Notes under the pieces: generated by a model
What the model saw: only the letters and a program-made list of their open reading frames with translations
Databases searched by the model: none
Told to the model about the DNA's origin: nothing
Program-made: the position numbers and the translations under genes
Source: Chara braunii
Lineage: Eukaryota; Streptophyta; Charophyceae; Charales; Characeae
DNA length: 64,000 bases
Direction of reading: 5' to 3'
Assembly: GCA_003427395.1 (NCBI GenBank)
Contig: BFEA01000022.1
Location: 2,499,448 to 2,563,447 of the forward strand
Part shown: positions 53,221-63,191 of the stretch, in pieces
Position numbering within the stretch: position 1 is the first letter of the stretch
Layout: the number at the start of each line of letters is the position of its first letter

Positions 53221-53669
53221 ATTAGGCTTTCCTTGGCCTGCCTCAAACCGGTACCGGTCAGCCACGGCCTCTGTTGCAATCATTTTGTCGGTCCGGAAGC
53301 TTCCCGTACTTTCCTGGGACTTGCTGCAATTTTTGTGGACTTGGGGACTGGACTTGGAATTTCTGGTCCTTTCTGTGAAAGTACCGGACTGGCTGTTCAA
53401 CGACTCAGCCTTCCAGGCTTTTTCTGTCGGGTACTGGACTGGCTGTACAAGGACCTGACACTTCCGGATGTTTCCCGACTTAGGCCCACAATGCTTCAAC
53501 TGGCCTATTTGATGCCGGCTTTCAGGATTCTGCAGTGTGAATTCCTTTCCCTTGTTACACTTGCTATGGAGAATGCAACTTCCATGAACAGTTTGCTTTG
53601 CTACACAGTTCTGAAACTGAACAAAGTCTGTTCTTCGCTGTTTTTGTCCCCTGTGCAATTATGTACAAG
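53221..53669 (+). other. End of the giant intron
   Basis: Pyrimidine-rich on this strand, including TTCGCTGTTTTTGTCCCCTG just before the acceptor at 53668-53669. A phrase TACTGGACTGGCTGTACAA is nearly repeated (about 53383 and 53432). Open frames on both strands have no family match. Confidence 0.6.
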
Positions 53670-53747
53670 ATCCCTGGAGACGGTGTACTTATGCAAGGTC
53701 ACAACTTTCTTGTTGATGAATCAAGTATGACTGGGGAGAGTGTCTAT
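53670..53747 (+). CDS. Exon of a P2B-type Ca2+-ATPase, actuator domain part 2 with TGES
   Basis: 78 bases, 26 codons in phase 0. It begins IPGDGV and runs through VDESSMTGES, the actuator motif whose TGE is essential for dephosphorylation in all P-type ATPases; the surrounding GDGVLMQGHN-LVDESSMTG is specific to calcium pumps of the plasma-membrane type. The acceptor is a pyrimidine-rich tract ending ACAAG, the donor TAT|GTAAGT. It joins without gap to the exon at 2266-2349. The following exon (SGTKV..G-type segment) and the phosphorylation site DKTGT are not within the window. Function: ATP-driven Ca2+ export. Inference: part of one host gene with the first exon. Confidence 0.88.
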
Positions 53748-54008
53748 GTAAGTTGCTTCTTTTCTTTGACCTCTGTTTATTGAGATTGTAGTGAATGCTC
53801 AGAACTGCGTTGGTTTGGTGAACTTCTCTTTTCACTCTTCTTCATGTGTGGTGCTCCCTATTAAGGAGCAAGTGTGGTAAACTGTTGTCGTAGAACTATC
53901 AACAGTCAACTTAGTCAAGGACTTCTTTTTTTTTTCTCTCGATATGCCCATTGCCTGGATTTGTGCCTGGAGAAGGCCATGAAGAAAGGGACAAGAAGTT
54001 CTGGGAAG
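53748..54008 (+). other. Start of the next intron
   Basis: It follows the GTAAGT donor. AT- and T-rich, no further exon recognised before the solo LTR at 54009. Confidence 0.6.
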
Positions 54009-55312
54009 TGTTATGATTCTGGTTGTTCGTTGACTGAAGGCCAACACTCACTCACATAGACTTCCGGATATGCCCATACATACACAGAAGGAAGGGGAGA
54101 GGATAGGAGTATCACACCGCATAGGGAGAGATAAACACAGCGGAAGACTTGACCATGCGATTTGACAGGGTGCACTGAATGTGCAATTCACTCCACTCAA
54201 TCCTCACAACCAGTCGTAAAGGAAAGCTGAGAAGATCACATCCATGAAACAATGAAACGATGATAGTCCAAACACAGTATCACACTGTTTATTAAGCTCA
54301 GAGTCTCAAATTGTCAGGGTAACTTCAGTACCACAGTGCGCTGCCCAGAAAGGAGCAGCGCTTCACTCCCCAACCCTGAATAACACCCGAAACACCCCCT
54401 GAGTCCCTGAAACATCAAGCGCCACCCAGATACAGCCTCCTGGGGCCAGCGCCACCCTGAGACAGGGCTCTGAGGCCAAGCGCCACTCAGAGGATGAAGA
54501 AGAAGACCAGCGCCACGGTATCTGATGATGACGAAGTGTCGGAAGACTTCCCGGGTGGAAGTCTGCAGCATCGCCACCAAGCCCTGACAAGACGACCTCT
54601 GAGGAGAAGCTGCAGCGCTGGCTGCAGCGCCTTAACCCTGGAACCCACTCTCTCGCCTTCTAGCAGACTCCAGATAGCTCGGAGCTCTGAACAGCCCCGC
54701 ATGCTCTCAGAGGACAGCATCAGCCCCAGCTATGGCTGATGCTCCGAAGGTCCAGCTATGGCGGTCTCCCTCAACCCTGAGCCGTCACCACTTCCAGTTC
54801 ATGCGTTGTGCAGCAGCGATGTACATGGTACCAACCGCCAAAAGCCCTGAACCGATGTCCCCAATCTATCTATACTATAGACTACAACTAGCCTAGACTC
54901 GACCTAGACCGGACTGACTGACCGACCGGTACCGTTTCTGTTTCGGCCTCTCGCCCCCTACCGGACCTGGCTATAGGCTATAGGACCGTCTATCAGAATA
55001 GGCCCATAGGGCCTTTCAGTCCTAGGGGTAGCCCGGGTCTGCAATCCGCAGTTAGGGTAGCTGTAGGGAATCCGGTTAGTACCGGGCCTGTATTTTGCCC
55101 GAATTTGCAGATATGTCCCTCACAATTTCCCTCACAGGTAGGTCTCTCGGTTAGCCCTCAGCCAAACAAAATTACGAATCTGTCCTACCTATAGTACAGC
55201 CTCGACAGAGAGAGGCTACAGGCAGCCAGAAAACAGCAAGTCATTGCAGAAGCCTGGGAAAATGAACATGACGAGTGATACAGAGATTCTGGCCTGTAGA
55301 GGCAGTGTTACA
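54009..55312 (-). repeat. Solo LTR of the element A family, reverse orientation
   Basis: On the minus strand it begins TGTAACAC and ends TCATAACA, like the element A LTR (TGTAACGA...TCATAACA). Shared landmarks include CCAACACTCAC, GCCCATACAT, GGGGAGAGGA, the CATAGCTGGGGCT region and GAGGGACATATCTGCAAATT. No internal sequence is attached on either side, and no clear target duplication is seen (left GGAAG, right TGCTG). It probably arose by LTR-LTR recombination in the intron after the ATPase exon. Confidence 0.75.
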
Positions 55313-55433
55313 TGCTGCGCCTGCAACAGGCTGCACGGGCCATTTTCAGGCCCCGTGTTGTTTTCAGCCTAAAAGCCTGAAAACAAGGGCCGTTTTCAGC
55401 CAAAAAGCCTGAAACAAGGGCCTACAGGCCCTG
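55313..55433. repeat. Fragment resembling the start of the element E LTR
   Basis: It contains the same GGGCC...CAGCCTAAAAGCCTGAAAAC units as the first 250 bases of the element E LTR, but lies outside the TG border. It is either a piece of a related LTR or an expansion of the LTR-end repeats. Confidence 0.5.
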
Positions 55434-56145
55434 TGTGGCATACTATGTAGCCACACGGGCCTTGAGGGCCCGTTCCGCATTCTCAGCCTAAAAGCCTAGA
55501 AATAAGGGCTTACAGGCCCCGTGTCGTTTCAGCCTGAAAGACTGAAAACGAGGGCCTGCAGGCCCTATGTCGTTTCAGCCTAAAACAGGGCTTTTCAGCC
55601 CTGAGTCTTTTCAGCCTGAAATGGAGGGCCACTTTCGGGCCCTCATAAGATCGTCCTGCCCTAGAACTCAGGCAACAAACCAGAGTTTCGGGAACAGGCT
55701 ATTTTTGGCCTGTTCCTCATGCCAGCCTCAACAGGAGTTGCAGCGCCAGCCCCTGGCTTGCCCTGGCATTGGCAAGAGCAGCCTCCTGGACTGCCTCGCC
55801 CTGCAGCTGCAGGCAGTCAAGAGGCAGGCCGAGTAGTACATAGGGAGTTCCCATGCACTTCACGGGTAGGTAGTTGGACAGCAGGCAGGAGGCAGTCTTC
55901 AGGATTCGGCAGCAGCACTCTGGAGGAGCGCTGCAGGAGTAGCTTAGCACTAGCAGTAGTCTTCAGCGCAGGGCGCTAGTAGCTGCAGGAGTAGTCTTCA
56001 GCGCAGGGCGCTAAGTAGTGGTAGTGGTAGAAGTGTTGGAGAGAGATGGCTGGCGGAGGCCAGCGAGACTTACCTGTGGTGCCATAGCTCCAGCTCCATC
56101 TTTGAGGTACCTGCATCAAGGCGCCAACTTCACAGGTTAGTACCG

Positions 56146-56187
<42 letters not shown>

Positions 56188-56659
56188 NAGAGAGAGAGAG
56201 AGAGAGAGAGTTCTTCTTCTTCCTCTTCTAAGTCCACCATCTCTTCTTCACCCTCTCGCCACCTGATTCTCAGTATCAGCGGACTACGACAGAGAGAGAG
56301 AGTTGTGACTTGAGACTTGACAACATTGGATCCAGACTCGACATTGGGATTCAGACATTTTGACGAGGGACTATTTGGGCCTGTGCCGAAGACTTGGTGT
56401 TGATGACATTCCGATCTTCCCCTCTTCTTCGTCTAACCCCCCTCTTCTCCGTCTGTGTCTGGTTGGGGACTGGCGCATTCTTCCTGTGTGAGCGCCAGGC
56501 CCCTTCACACCATGGAGTGATGATGATGTATTATGTTCGGGGCTGCATTGCAACATTGGTTGTTCGGATCATTGGTATATAAGTCTTCCGCTACGCTATC
56601 TTGTACTTTGCGAGAGAGGTCGGTTCTTGTTCTGGTCTGCACCGTTACAGTATGCAACA
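55434..56659 (+). repeat. 5' LTR of element E
   Basis: It begins TGTGGCATACTATG, matching TGTGGCATATTGTG at 63192, and ends GCAACA before the primer site. The first 220 bases consist of palindromic GGGCC/GGCCC units with CAGCCTAAAAGCCTGAAA between them, including a 14-bp perfect palindrome at 55552-55565. A GA microsatellite with an isolated N (56188) covers 56148-56211. A frame encoding residues such as LPWHWQEQPPG recurs in both LTRs but has no family meaning. Confidence 0.9.
56577..56584 (+). promoter_or_regulatory. Probable TATA box of element E
   Basis: TATATAAG in ATTGGTATATAAGTCTTCC, 76 bases before the LTR end. It is the only strong TATA word in the LTR. Confidence 0.5.
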
Positions 56660-56661
56660 GT

Positions 56662-56675
56662 TTGGTATCGGAGCA
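56662..56675 (+). other. Primer-binding site of element E (initiator tRNA-Met type)
   Basis: TTGGTATCGGAGCA, one base different from the TGGTATCAGAGC consensus, right after the LTR. Confidence 0.85.
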
Positions 56676-56785
56676 GACCTCTCATTCAGAGGACCCGCTC
56701 AATCAAGTAGCCAGCTTGCTTGATCTATTGATTACTCATTAGTAAATCAAGTAGGACTTCGTCAAATCTCTGAATTTTTTTTCTC

Positions 56786-57000
56786 GCAACAAATATCTGA
56801 AAATTTCTGATAATCGCATTTCGTTTTACCTGAAAATTTCTGATATTAGTAATTTCGTTTTCACGCAACAAATATCTGAAAATTTCTGACAAATACATTT
56901 CGTTTTATCTGAAAATTCCTGATAGTAGCATTTCGTTTCTGTGATATTCGCATACATAGCCGAAAATTTCTGATGTTAACATTTCGATTTCTAGGCATAT
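56786..57000 (+). repeat. AT-rich degenerate repeat in the element E leader
   Basis: Five or six copies of CTGAAAATTTCTGAT followed by a variable word and CATTTCGTTTT, spaced about 35-40 bases. Related words continue to about 57200, with T-rich runs. No coding capacity. Confidence 0.75.
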
Positions 57001-57487
57001 TAGGATAACGATAGAAGTGGTCATATTCTCGGAAACCGGATTTATTCTTTTCTGAAAATCGAATCTCCATTCTATCTCTCAATCTTTTTTTTGAAAACCG
57101 AAATCTTGCGAAGCCTACCAACATTTCTTTTTTAGGCATATTAGGAGGTTTTCATATTCTCAGAAATTAGATTTAGTTCTATTGTGAAAATCGCATCTCT
57201 ACTCTCTTTCGCAAATTTTTTTTTTTCAAGATCGCATTTTTGTGAAAGCCGAAACTTTGCGGAATCTGGCCTAGATCTCGATCATAGTACTCTTCTGACA
57301 TGCCTCACTCATAGCAGATCGACAGACAGACAAAAAAAAAAAGAAAAAAAAAGGGGGGGGTAATCTTCTTCTTTTATTTTTATTTATTTTAGTCTGTTGA
57401 TTAGGACCGGGAGGAAAGTATAGCTGGGTTGGTTACCTACCTGCGTTTTCCCTCCCACCCGCCACTTTGCATGCATTCCCGGGTTGG

Positions 57488-57664
57488 TACAGTGCCACGT
57501 CAGCAACAATGCCACGTCAGCAGTGCCATGTCAGCAGTGCCACGTCAGCAACAGTGCCATGTCAGCAGTGCCACGTCAGCAGTGCCATGTCAGCAACAGT
57601 GCCACATCAGTAGTACCACGTCAGCAACAGTGCCACGTGCCACAGTGCCATGTCAGCAGTGCCC
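57488..57664 (+). repeat. 14/17-bp tandem array of GTGCCACGTCAGCA directly before element E gag
   Basis: Eleven units of 14 bases, several extended by ACA to 17. Five keep CCACGTCA; in four the CG has become TG (CCATGTCA). CCACGTCA has the ACGT core bound by plant bZIP factors. The array ends eight bases before the gag ATG. Confidence 0.85.
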
Positions 57665-57671
57665 CGCCACC

Positions 57672-59005
57672 ATGACGGGCTCAGCTCTGGGCATGCCAGG
57701 CCAACTGGCCAATGAGTCCATTGCCGAGTACCGACAGCGTTTTGAAGCTCAGCTCGCACTAATCGAGGCTGAGGAACAGCGCCAGCTGGCAGCCGAGGCT
57801 GTCCGCCTACAGGCTGAAGCGGCGGCAACAGTTGAAAAGCAGCGACTTCAAGCCGAAGCTGAAGCAGATACCCAGGCACGCCGCAAGGAGGCCCAGGATT
57901 TGCTACAGCGGCATTAAACCACCAGCATAGAAAAGCTCAAGTTCTGGCACTTTGAACCATCTGAGGGGCACGACGACGCGACAACGGAGGAGCAGCATAA
58001 GGAATTCCTGGCCAAGCTCGTGACCTGGTTGGTCTACACTTGTAACCACCTGCAGTCCAGGCTGGCGATTCTCCGACGGGCAATGCAGAGCCACAAGGAT
58101 CTGCACGAGGATGCTACACGGGCACTTCATTCCCGTGTACAGGACTTGGAGCAATCTGCACCAAGACCAGATGCTGGCGAGACCAGCAGCGCACCCTCTA
58201 CCCGCCAATTGGAGGAAAGAGTTGACCACGTAGTCACAATGCTCGGCGACTAAAGCACCTTCGCTGCACCAGCAACCATCAGCAAGCAGTTGAACACCTT
58301 GAAGACCGAGGTTCAGCAACTGCACCAGCTGCCCAACAAGGATGGCAACAACAGTCCGCAGCATTACAAGATGCCGACATTCCAAATCGAGAAGTTCGAT
58401 GATTACACGCATCAAGACCCGGCCATCTGGTGGGAGGGCTTTACGACGCAACTTCGGATTCTGTTCGTTCCCAAGCACTCGTACATCGACGCGCTGTTCC
58501 TCAACTCAAAGGGCGGATGCCAGATCTGGCTAAGCCACCTGGCAACCGTCCACGGCGTCGACGTCGCAGATCTGAAAGATAAGATCTCTTGGAAAGAGTT
58601 AACACGGCTATGGAAGAAGCGGTTCATCGTGGACGACGCCCCGACGCTCGCCATCAACCGCCTCTTCGCACATTGACACGCGACTGGCTCACGGAATGGC
58701 AAAAGATCGCGGCGACGCCCGATCTTGAGTTGCCATTTTCGCATCTGCGTGGCGAGTTCTACAACCGGTCAAGTGCTGCCTTGAGCCTGACACTTGGTGA
58801 TCGCGAGCAATACGCGACCTTCGCCGAAATCATCGACAAGCCAAGGGAGATCATCAAGACCAATAGGGCGGCTGCACACGAGAAGTCGGCATGGCAGCCA
58901 ACCTATGTGGAGAAGGGTAAGTTTGGTCCTCATCCGCAGCATGTCGCTGCAGTCCACACGGACAACATTGTGGAGGACCCGACAATCAACCCAAGCATCA
59001 CGTGA
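57672..59005 (+). pseudogene. Element E gag, two stops and one frameshift
   Basis: ATG at 57672 in a CCACCATGA context. The N-terminal part is a long charged helix (SIAEYRQRFEAQLALIEAEE, then AEAEADTQARRKEAQ), a probable coiled coil. In-frame TAA codons at 57915 and 58251 interrupt otherwise continuous homology (KLKFWHFEPSEG, QEFLAKL-type segments). The gag core follows: FQIEKFDDYTHQDPAIWWEG, YIDALFLNSKGGCQIWLSHL. Near 58670 the frame shifts and continues with TRDWLTEWQKIAATPDL and EFYNRSSAALSL. Its role was assembly of the element particle. The zinc knuckle lies further on and is degenerate. Confidence 0.85.
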
Positions 59006-59812
59006 GGGAGATCAGGTGGCTATTGTCCAGCCATGAAGCAACAACAAGTCCCAAGGAAACGGGAAGGCGAAAACCGCATCGTCGGCTGGAAACGGACAAC
59101 CAGCACCATAAGTCAAGTTTCACTTGACAGAGGCAGAATACAAGTGACGCGGCCGCTACGACTGCTGCTATTGGTGCAACAACACCAAGCACAAGACCTC
59201 CCAATTCCCGGATCAAGGCAAGGAGGATGTTCGGCCTCGCATCAACTCGAGAAAGTGAGTTGCGCGGGAGGTGAGGCGACTCCACCTCTCACTCCGCCAG
59301 ATTCGACCGCCTTGCTAGCGGCCTCCTACACATCTGAGGAGGATGCGAATGTCGCAAGTCCTCAGTTCACTTACGAGGATTATGCTGTCCACTTGGTCGC
59401 ACCGTTGGACCAACCACTCCACGTGCAACAATCCACCGCATGCACGGTTTCACTACCATCGGCAACTGAGTCGGCAGCTTCGCTGCCATCTATAGCCAGG
59501 GATTCGACGACATGGTCAAGACTTGAAGAGCTCGACCCGTTGACGTTTGCGGACTTTCAATGGATGCCCCTTCCCCTGTCCGGTCGATTGCCGAAACCGC
59601 ATTGCAATGTGCTCATGGCACAATTGCGGGATTACTTGCACACTGCAGTACCAACTCCGTTGATGGACGCCGGAGTAGAGGTTGTCGACCTTCACAATCA
59701 CAATTACATTGCGAAGATCGACCGTGAGTTCAGGACACAACGGTACGACGCATCGACGCACCATTGTTATATGTACGCATTCAGATCGGAGAGGCGACCT
59801 GCAGCGCTTTGA
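59006..59812 (+). pseudogene. Element E gag C-terminus, degenerate zinc knuckle and linker to protease
   Basis: Around 59153-59206, in a frame different from the long open one, CCYWCNNTKHKTSQF can be read, a CCHC knuckle whose last Cys is Phe. The long frame (259 codons) encodes a Ser/Thr/Ala-rich linker, LEELDPLTFADFQWMPLP and PHCNVLMAQLRDYLHTAVPT, then VEVVDLHNHNYIAKIDREF. This is the usual linker before the protease. Its end at 59812 is a frameshift into the protease frame. Confidence 0.7.
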
Positions 59813-60236
59813 TCGATTGCAGAGCATTCGCAACTACATGAGCCGGGACTTTATGGTACGCGCTGGCCTTGGCCCACGCGTCCGGAGGAAGTCCCAGCCT
59901 ACGCAAGTCACGTTGGTAGACGGTCACACGCACAAGTCAATCGACCGATGCATAGATGACGTCCCCGTGTACTTTGCCCCGCATGCAAGCGAGGCGATGT
60001 TCTTCGATATTTTGGACACCAAATTCGACATGATCTTGGGCATGTCATGGCTACGAAGCAAGGATCACCCGGTGAACTTCTACCGCCGCACCGTTCACGT
60101 TCGTGATCGGAACGGAGTACTAGTCCCATGCACGGTGCCTCCTCCTCACCCTTCGATCAGTTTCCACGTGGTGTCCGCTGCAAACATGCGAGCTTCCATC
60201 ATGAGAGACGACATTGAGGAGATGGGCGCCCCATGA
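59780..60236 (+). pseudogene. Element E protease, active site damaged
   Basis: The start of the domain (IGEATCSALIDC) is in one frame and the rest, NYMSRDFMVRAGLGPR, VTLVDGHTHKSIDRC, FDMILGMSWLRSKDHPV, in another. The active-site triplet reads DCR instead of DCG and the frameshift follows within a few bases. The second block ILGMSWL is intact. The enzyme cannot fold a catalytic dimer from this sequence. Confidence 0.8.
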
Positions 60237-60935
60237 CGCTTCATCGACAGACTCGTCTTCGGACCCACGCATCACCGAGCTTCTCGAAGGCCCGCACGGA
60301 GTAGTACCAGATCAGCCCATCCGCCACGAGATCATCCTCGAGGACGGGGCTGTACCTCCGCGTAGTTGCATCTACCGAATGAGCGAGGAAGAGCTAAGTG
60401 TGCTACGGGCACAACTCGACGACCTTCTTGAGAAAGGCTGGATTCGGCCTAGCTCCACGCCATACGGTGCTCCCGTTCTCTTCGTCTGGAAGAAGAACAA
60501 GGATCTGCGGTTGTGCATCGATTATCGCAAGCTCAACGAGGAAACGGTTAAGAACGCCATCCCTCTTCCACGCATCGCCGACCTCCTCAAACGACTGGGC
60601 GGTGCCAAGTTCTTCTCCAAGCTAGACCTCAAATCGGGATATCACCAACTCAAGATCCGGCAGGAGGACCGCTACAAGACCGCGTTTAAGACGCGATATG
60701 GGCACTTTGAATGGCTGGTTGTGTCGTTTGGCCTTACGAATGCCCCAGCATTTTTCCAAGTGGCTATGACAACGGAGTTCCGACACATGTTAGATCGATT
60801 CGTACTTATCTACCTCGACGACATTTTGGTGTACAGTCGGAGTTTGGACGAGCATGTGGAGCACCTGCACACCGTTTTGGAGTGGCTACGACAAGCCAAG
60901 TACAAAGCCAACCGCATTCAAATGCTAATTCGCAC
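60214..60935 (+). pseudogene. Element E reverse transcriptase
   Basis: Open through all RT core blocks: [53 protein letters not shown] (first Asp), [14 protein letters not shown], and [15 protein letters not shown] (YLDD). The frame is lost at about 60925, where the homologous sequence goes on in another frame with the thumb and connection. This is the best preserved domain of the element. Confidence 0.88.
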
Positions 60936-61794
60936 GGCACGAGCTGGAGTACTTGGGACATTATGTGACGCCGCAAGGCATCCGTCCACTTGCGGACAAG
61001 ATCGAGGCCATCCCCGTATGGCCCGAGCCCACCAACACCACGGACGTNCGTTCATTCATGGGGTTGGCGGGCTACTATCAGCGATTCATCACCGGGTACT
61101 CAAGGATTGCTGCACCTATGACGAGATTACAATCGCCAAAGGTGCCATTCGTGTTCGATGATGACGCACGCCGGTCATTCCAAGCACTCAAGACGGCCAT
61201 GCTCATGGCACCCGTCCTTAGCATCTACGACCCCACCCTGCCAACGAGAGTGACAACAGACGCTTCCGGCTATGGCATTGGGGCAGTCTTGGAACAACAC
61301 GACGGCGACGATGGCACCCTGTGGAGTATTTCAGCCACAAAGTGCCTCCCATCAATTCGCTTGATGATGCAAGGAAGAAGGAGCTGCTCGCGTTCGTGAT
61401 GGCTCTCAAGCGATGGCGACACTTCCTCCTTGGGCGTCGAAGGTTCACATGGGTCACGGACAACAACCCATTGACCTACTACAAGACGCAGGATACGGTG
61501 AGCAGCACGATCGGACGATGGATGTACTTCATAGACCAATTTGACTTCATACCGAAACACCTCCCCGGCCTCTCCAATCGCACAGCAGATGCACTCTCGC
61601 GAAGACCCGATCTTTGCGCTATGACACATCATGCCTTCGCATTCGACGAGGAACTCCAGCGACACTTCATCCGGGGCTATGAGCCTGATCCGGATTTCGC
61701 CTCGTTGTATGACATATCTTCGGATCACCCGTCGGCCAGCCACTATCGCATTGCCGACGGGTACTTGCTCCTCCACTCAAGAGGCAAGGACTAA
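60936..61794 (+). pseudogene. Element E RT connection and RNase H
   Basis: Two frames. 60953-61320: LGHYVTPQG-type start, then [16 protein letters not shown], isolated N at 61048, RSFMGLAGYYQRFITGY and RVTTDASGYGIGAVLEQHD (RNase H first Asp). 61321-61794: EYFSHKVPPINSLDDARKKE (Glu), WVTDNNPLTYYKTQD (Asp), NRTADALSRRPD (Asp). All four acidic residues survive, with one frameshift between. Confidence 0.85.
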
Positions 61795-63043
61795 TTGTGA
61801 GTCCCACGCGACCGTCGTCTTCGGACTCGCCTTCTCGGTGAGTACCATGACTCACGACACACCGGCCATTTTGGAGTCAATCACACTATTGCACGACTTC
61901 GGCAACGATTCCGCTGGCCAGACCTCATTACCGATGTCACTCGGTATTGCAAAGTTTACCGACAAAGCAAGCCCTGCAGCCGCAATCCCTACGGCGAGTT
62001 GCGCCCGATGCCTATCCCACAGGAACCCGGCCTCGTCCATTGCCATGGACGTCACCGGTCCGTTCCCCCGCGACCGGCTCGGGCACGACGACATCCTCAC
62101 GGTCGTGGACCGTTTGAGTAAGTACGCGCGTTTCCTCCCTTGCAAGTACTACTCCACGGCTCCCTCGCTGGCACGCCTCTTGCACACCGGCTGGATTTGC
62201 GGCCACGGTGTACCGGAAGACATAGTCAGCGACCGCAACACTCGCTTCATTTCCGCATTTTGGACTTCTCTGCAGGAGTCCGGCACGAAGATGAAACCAA
62301 GTTCGGCTCGGCATCCACAGACGGACGGGCAAACGGAGCGGGCACATCAAACAGCTCAAATGACGCTTCGTACGCTCATCCGTCCGCATCAAAAAGATTG
62401 GGTTGACCGCCTCCCCGACATCGAGTTTGCCTACAACACTTCGGTGCACCCGACAATCGGCGTGACTCCATTCGAGTTGCACCACGGTGGACAGAAAGGC
62501 CGTATCTTCGCCGATCTGCTCCTCCCACGACCAGCCAACATCAACGTCGCTTGCTCTCCCGCTTCCGTCCGGAAGTACAGGGAATTGTTGGCTCAAGCCC
62601 GCGTGAATATGCAAAAGGCTCAAGTTCGCATGCAGCAGCAAGCCAACAGGCGTCGCGTGCCATGTCCCATCCGCGCCGGTGATCTGGTTTGGGTCTCCGC
62701 GGAAGAGTTTGCATTGGAACAGGATGTTTCACGCAAACTGCTTCCCAAGTGGTTTGGACCATGGCCCGTAACATCAGCCGCGTGCGATGAGCCCGATGGC
62801 CCTTCATTTGTGATCAACATTCCCCCGCATCTGACGGTCCATCCAGTCTTTCACACCTCGAAGCTGGCAACATACACACCAGCTAAGAGCGACGATCGCA
62901 GGACCCTCCTTCTATGGATGGTCATCAGGAAGTTGACCGCGTCATCACCGATCGCAAGTACGGCAGCAAGCCTCGACAGTACAAGGTTACATTCAAATCA
63001 TGCGATCGCGACGACACTCGGTGGATTTCAGGAGCAGATTTGA
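61795..63043 (+). pseudogene. Element E integrase
   Basis: The zinc module is readable only in a second frame (HTGHFGVNHTIARLRQRF, with the pattern CKVYR, so one Cys is lost). The core is in the long frame: SIAMDVTGPFPRDRLGHDD (Asp), VSDRNTRFIS (Asp), SSARHPQTDGQTERAHQTA (Glu), PDIEFAYNTSVHPTIGVTPF, and LLPKWFGPWPVTSA, a GPY/F-like module. The frame ends in shifted sequence at 63043. It would insert element cDNA; the split zinc module makes that unlikely. Confidence 0.85.
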
Positions 63044-63178
63044 AAGCATCCGCACCGCTGATCTACGCTCATTACGAGAAGCACAGGTTAGCTCAGGGAA
63101 CGTCACGACCTGCCCCTCCCGCCCGGACTGTGGTCCCTCCCTCAGACAGCTTCGCCGTCGCAGGTAAGCTCGGTTTTC
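62914..63178 (+). pseudogene. Element E integrase C-terminal tail, chromodomain-like
   Basis: In another frame than the core: QEVDRVITDRKYGSKPRQYK, VTFKSCDRDDTRWIS, LKASAPLIYAHYEKH. The order (E/V)-x-I-x-D-x-(R/K) then Y-x-V-x-(W/F)-x...W is that of a diverged chromodomain at the end of chromovirus integrases. A one-base shift near 62910 separates it from the core. Confidence 0.65.
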
Positions 63179-63191
63179 AAGGAGGGGGGGG
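63179..63191 (+). other. Polypurine tract of element E
   Basis: AAGGAGGGGGGG immediately before the TGTGGCATA start of the 3' LTR. It would prime plus-strand synthesis and fixes the LTR border. Confidence 0.9.

Larger units (their letters stand above)
2350..53669 (+). other. Putative 51.3-kb intron filled with nested retroelements
   Basis: Between the two calcium ATPase exons lie a GTGAGC donor, 51,320 bases, and the acceptor TTATGTACAAG. Both borders are phase 0 and the encoded residues join without gap or overlap relative to the family. The contents are element A, element B split by element C, a satellite array, element D and unassigned repeats. No other host exon was recognised inside. 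The intron model rests on the adjacency of the encoded motifs; transcript evidence is not available here. Confidence 0.7.

Noticed and set aside
53875-54055. Frame with KKGTRSSGKCYDSG as a candidate next ATPase exon
   Set aside because: Only a loose resemblance to the SGT...G segment and it runs across the solo LTR border.
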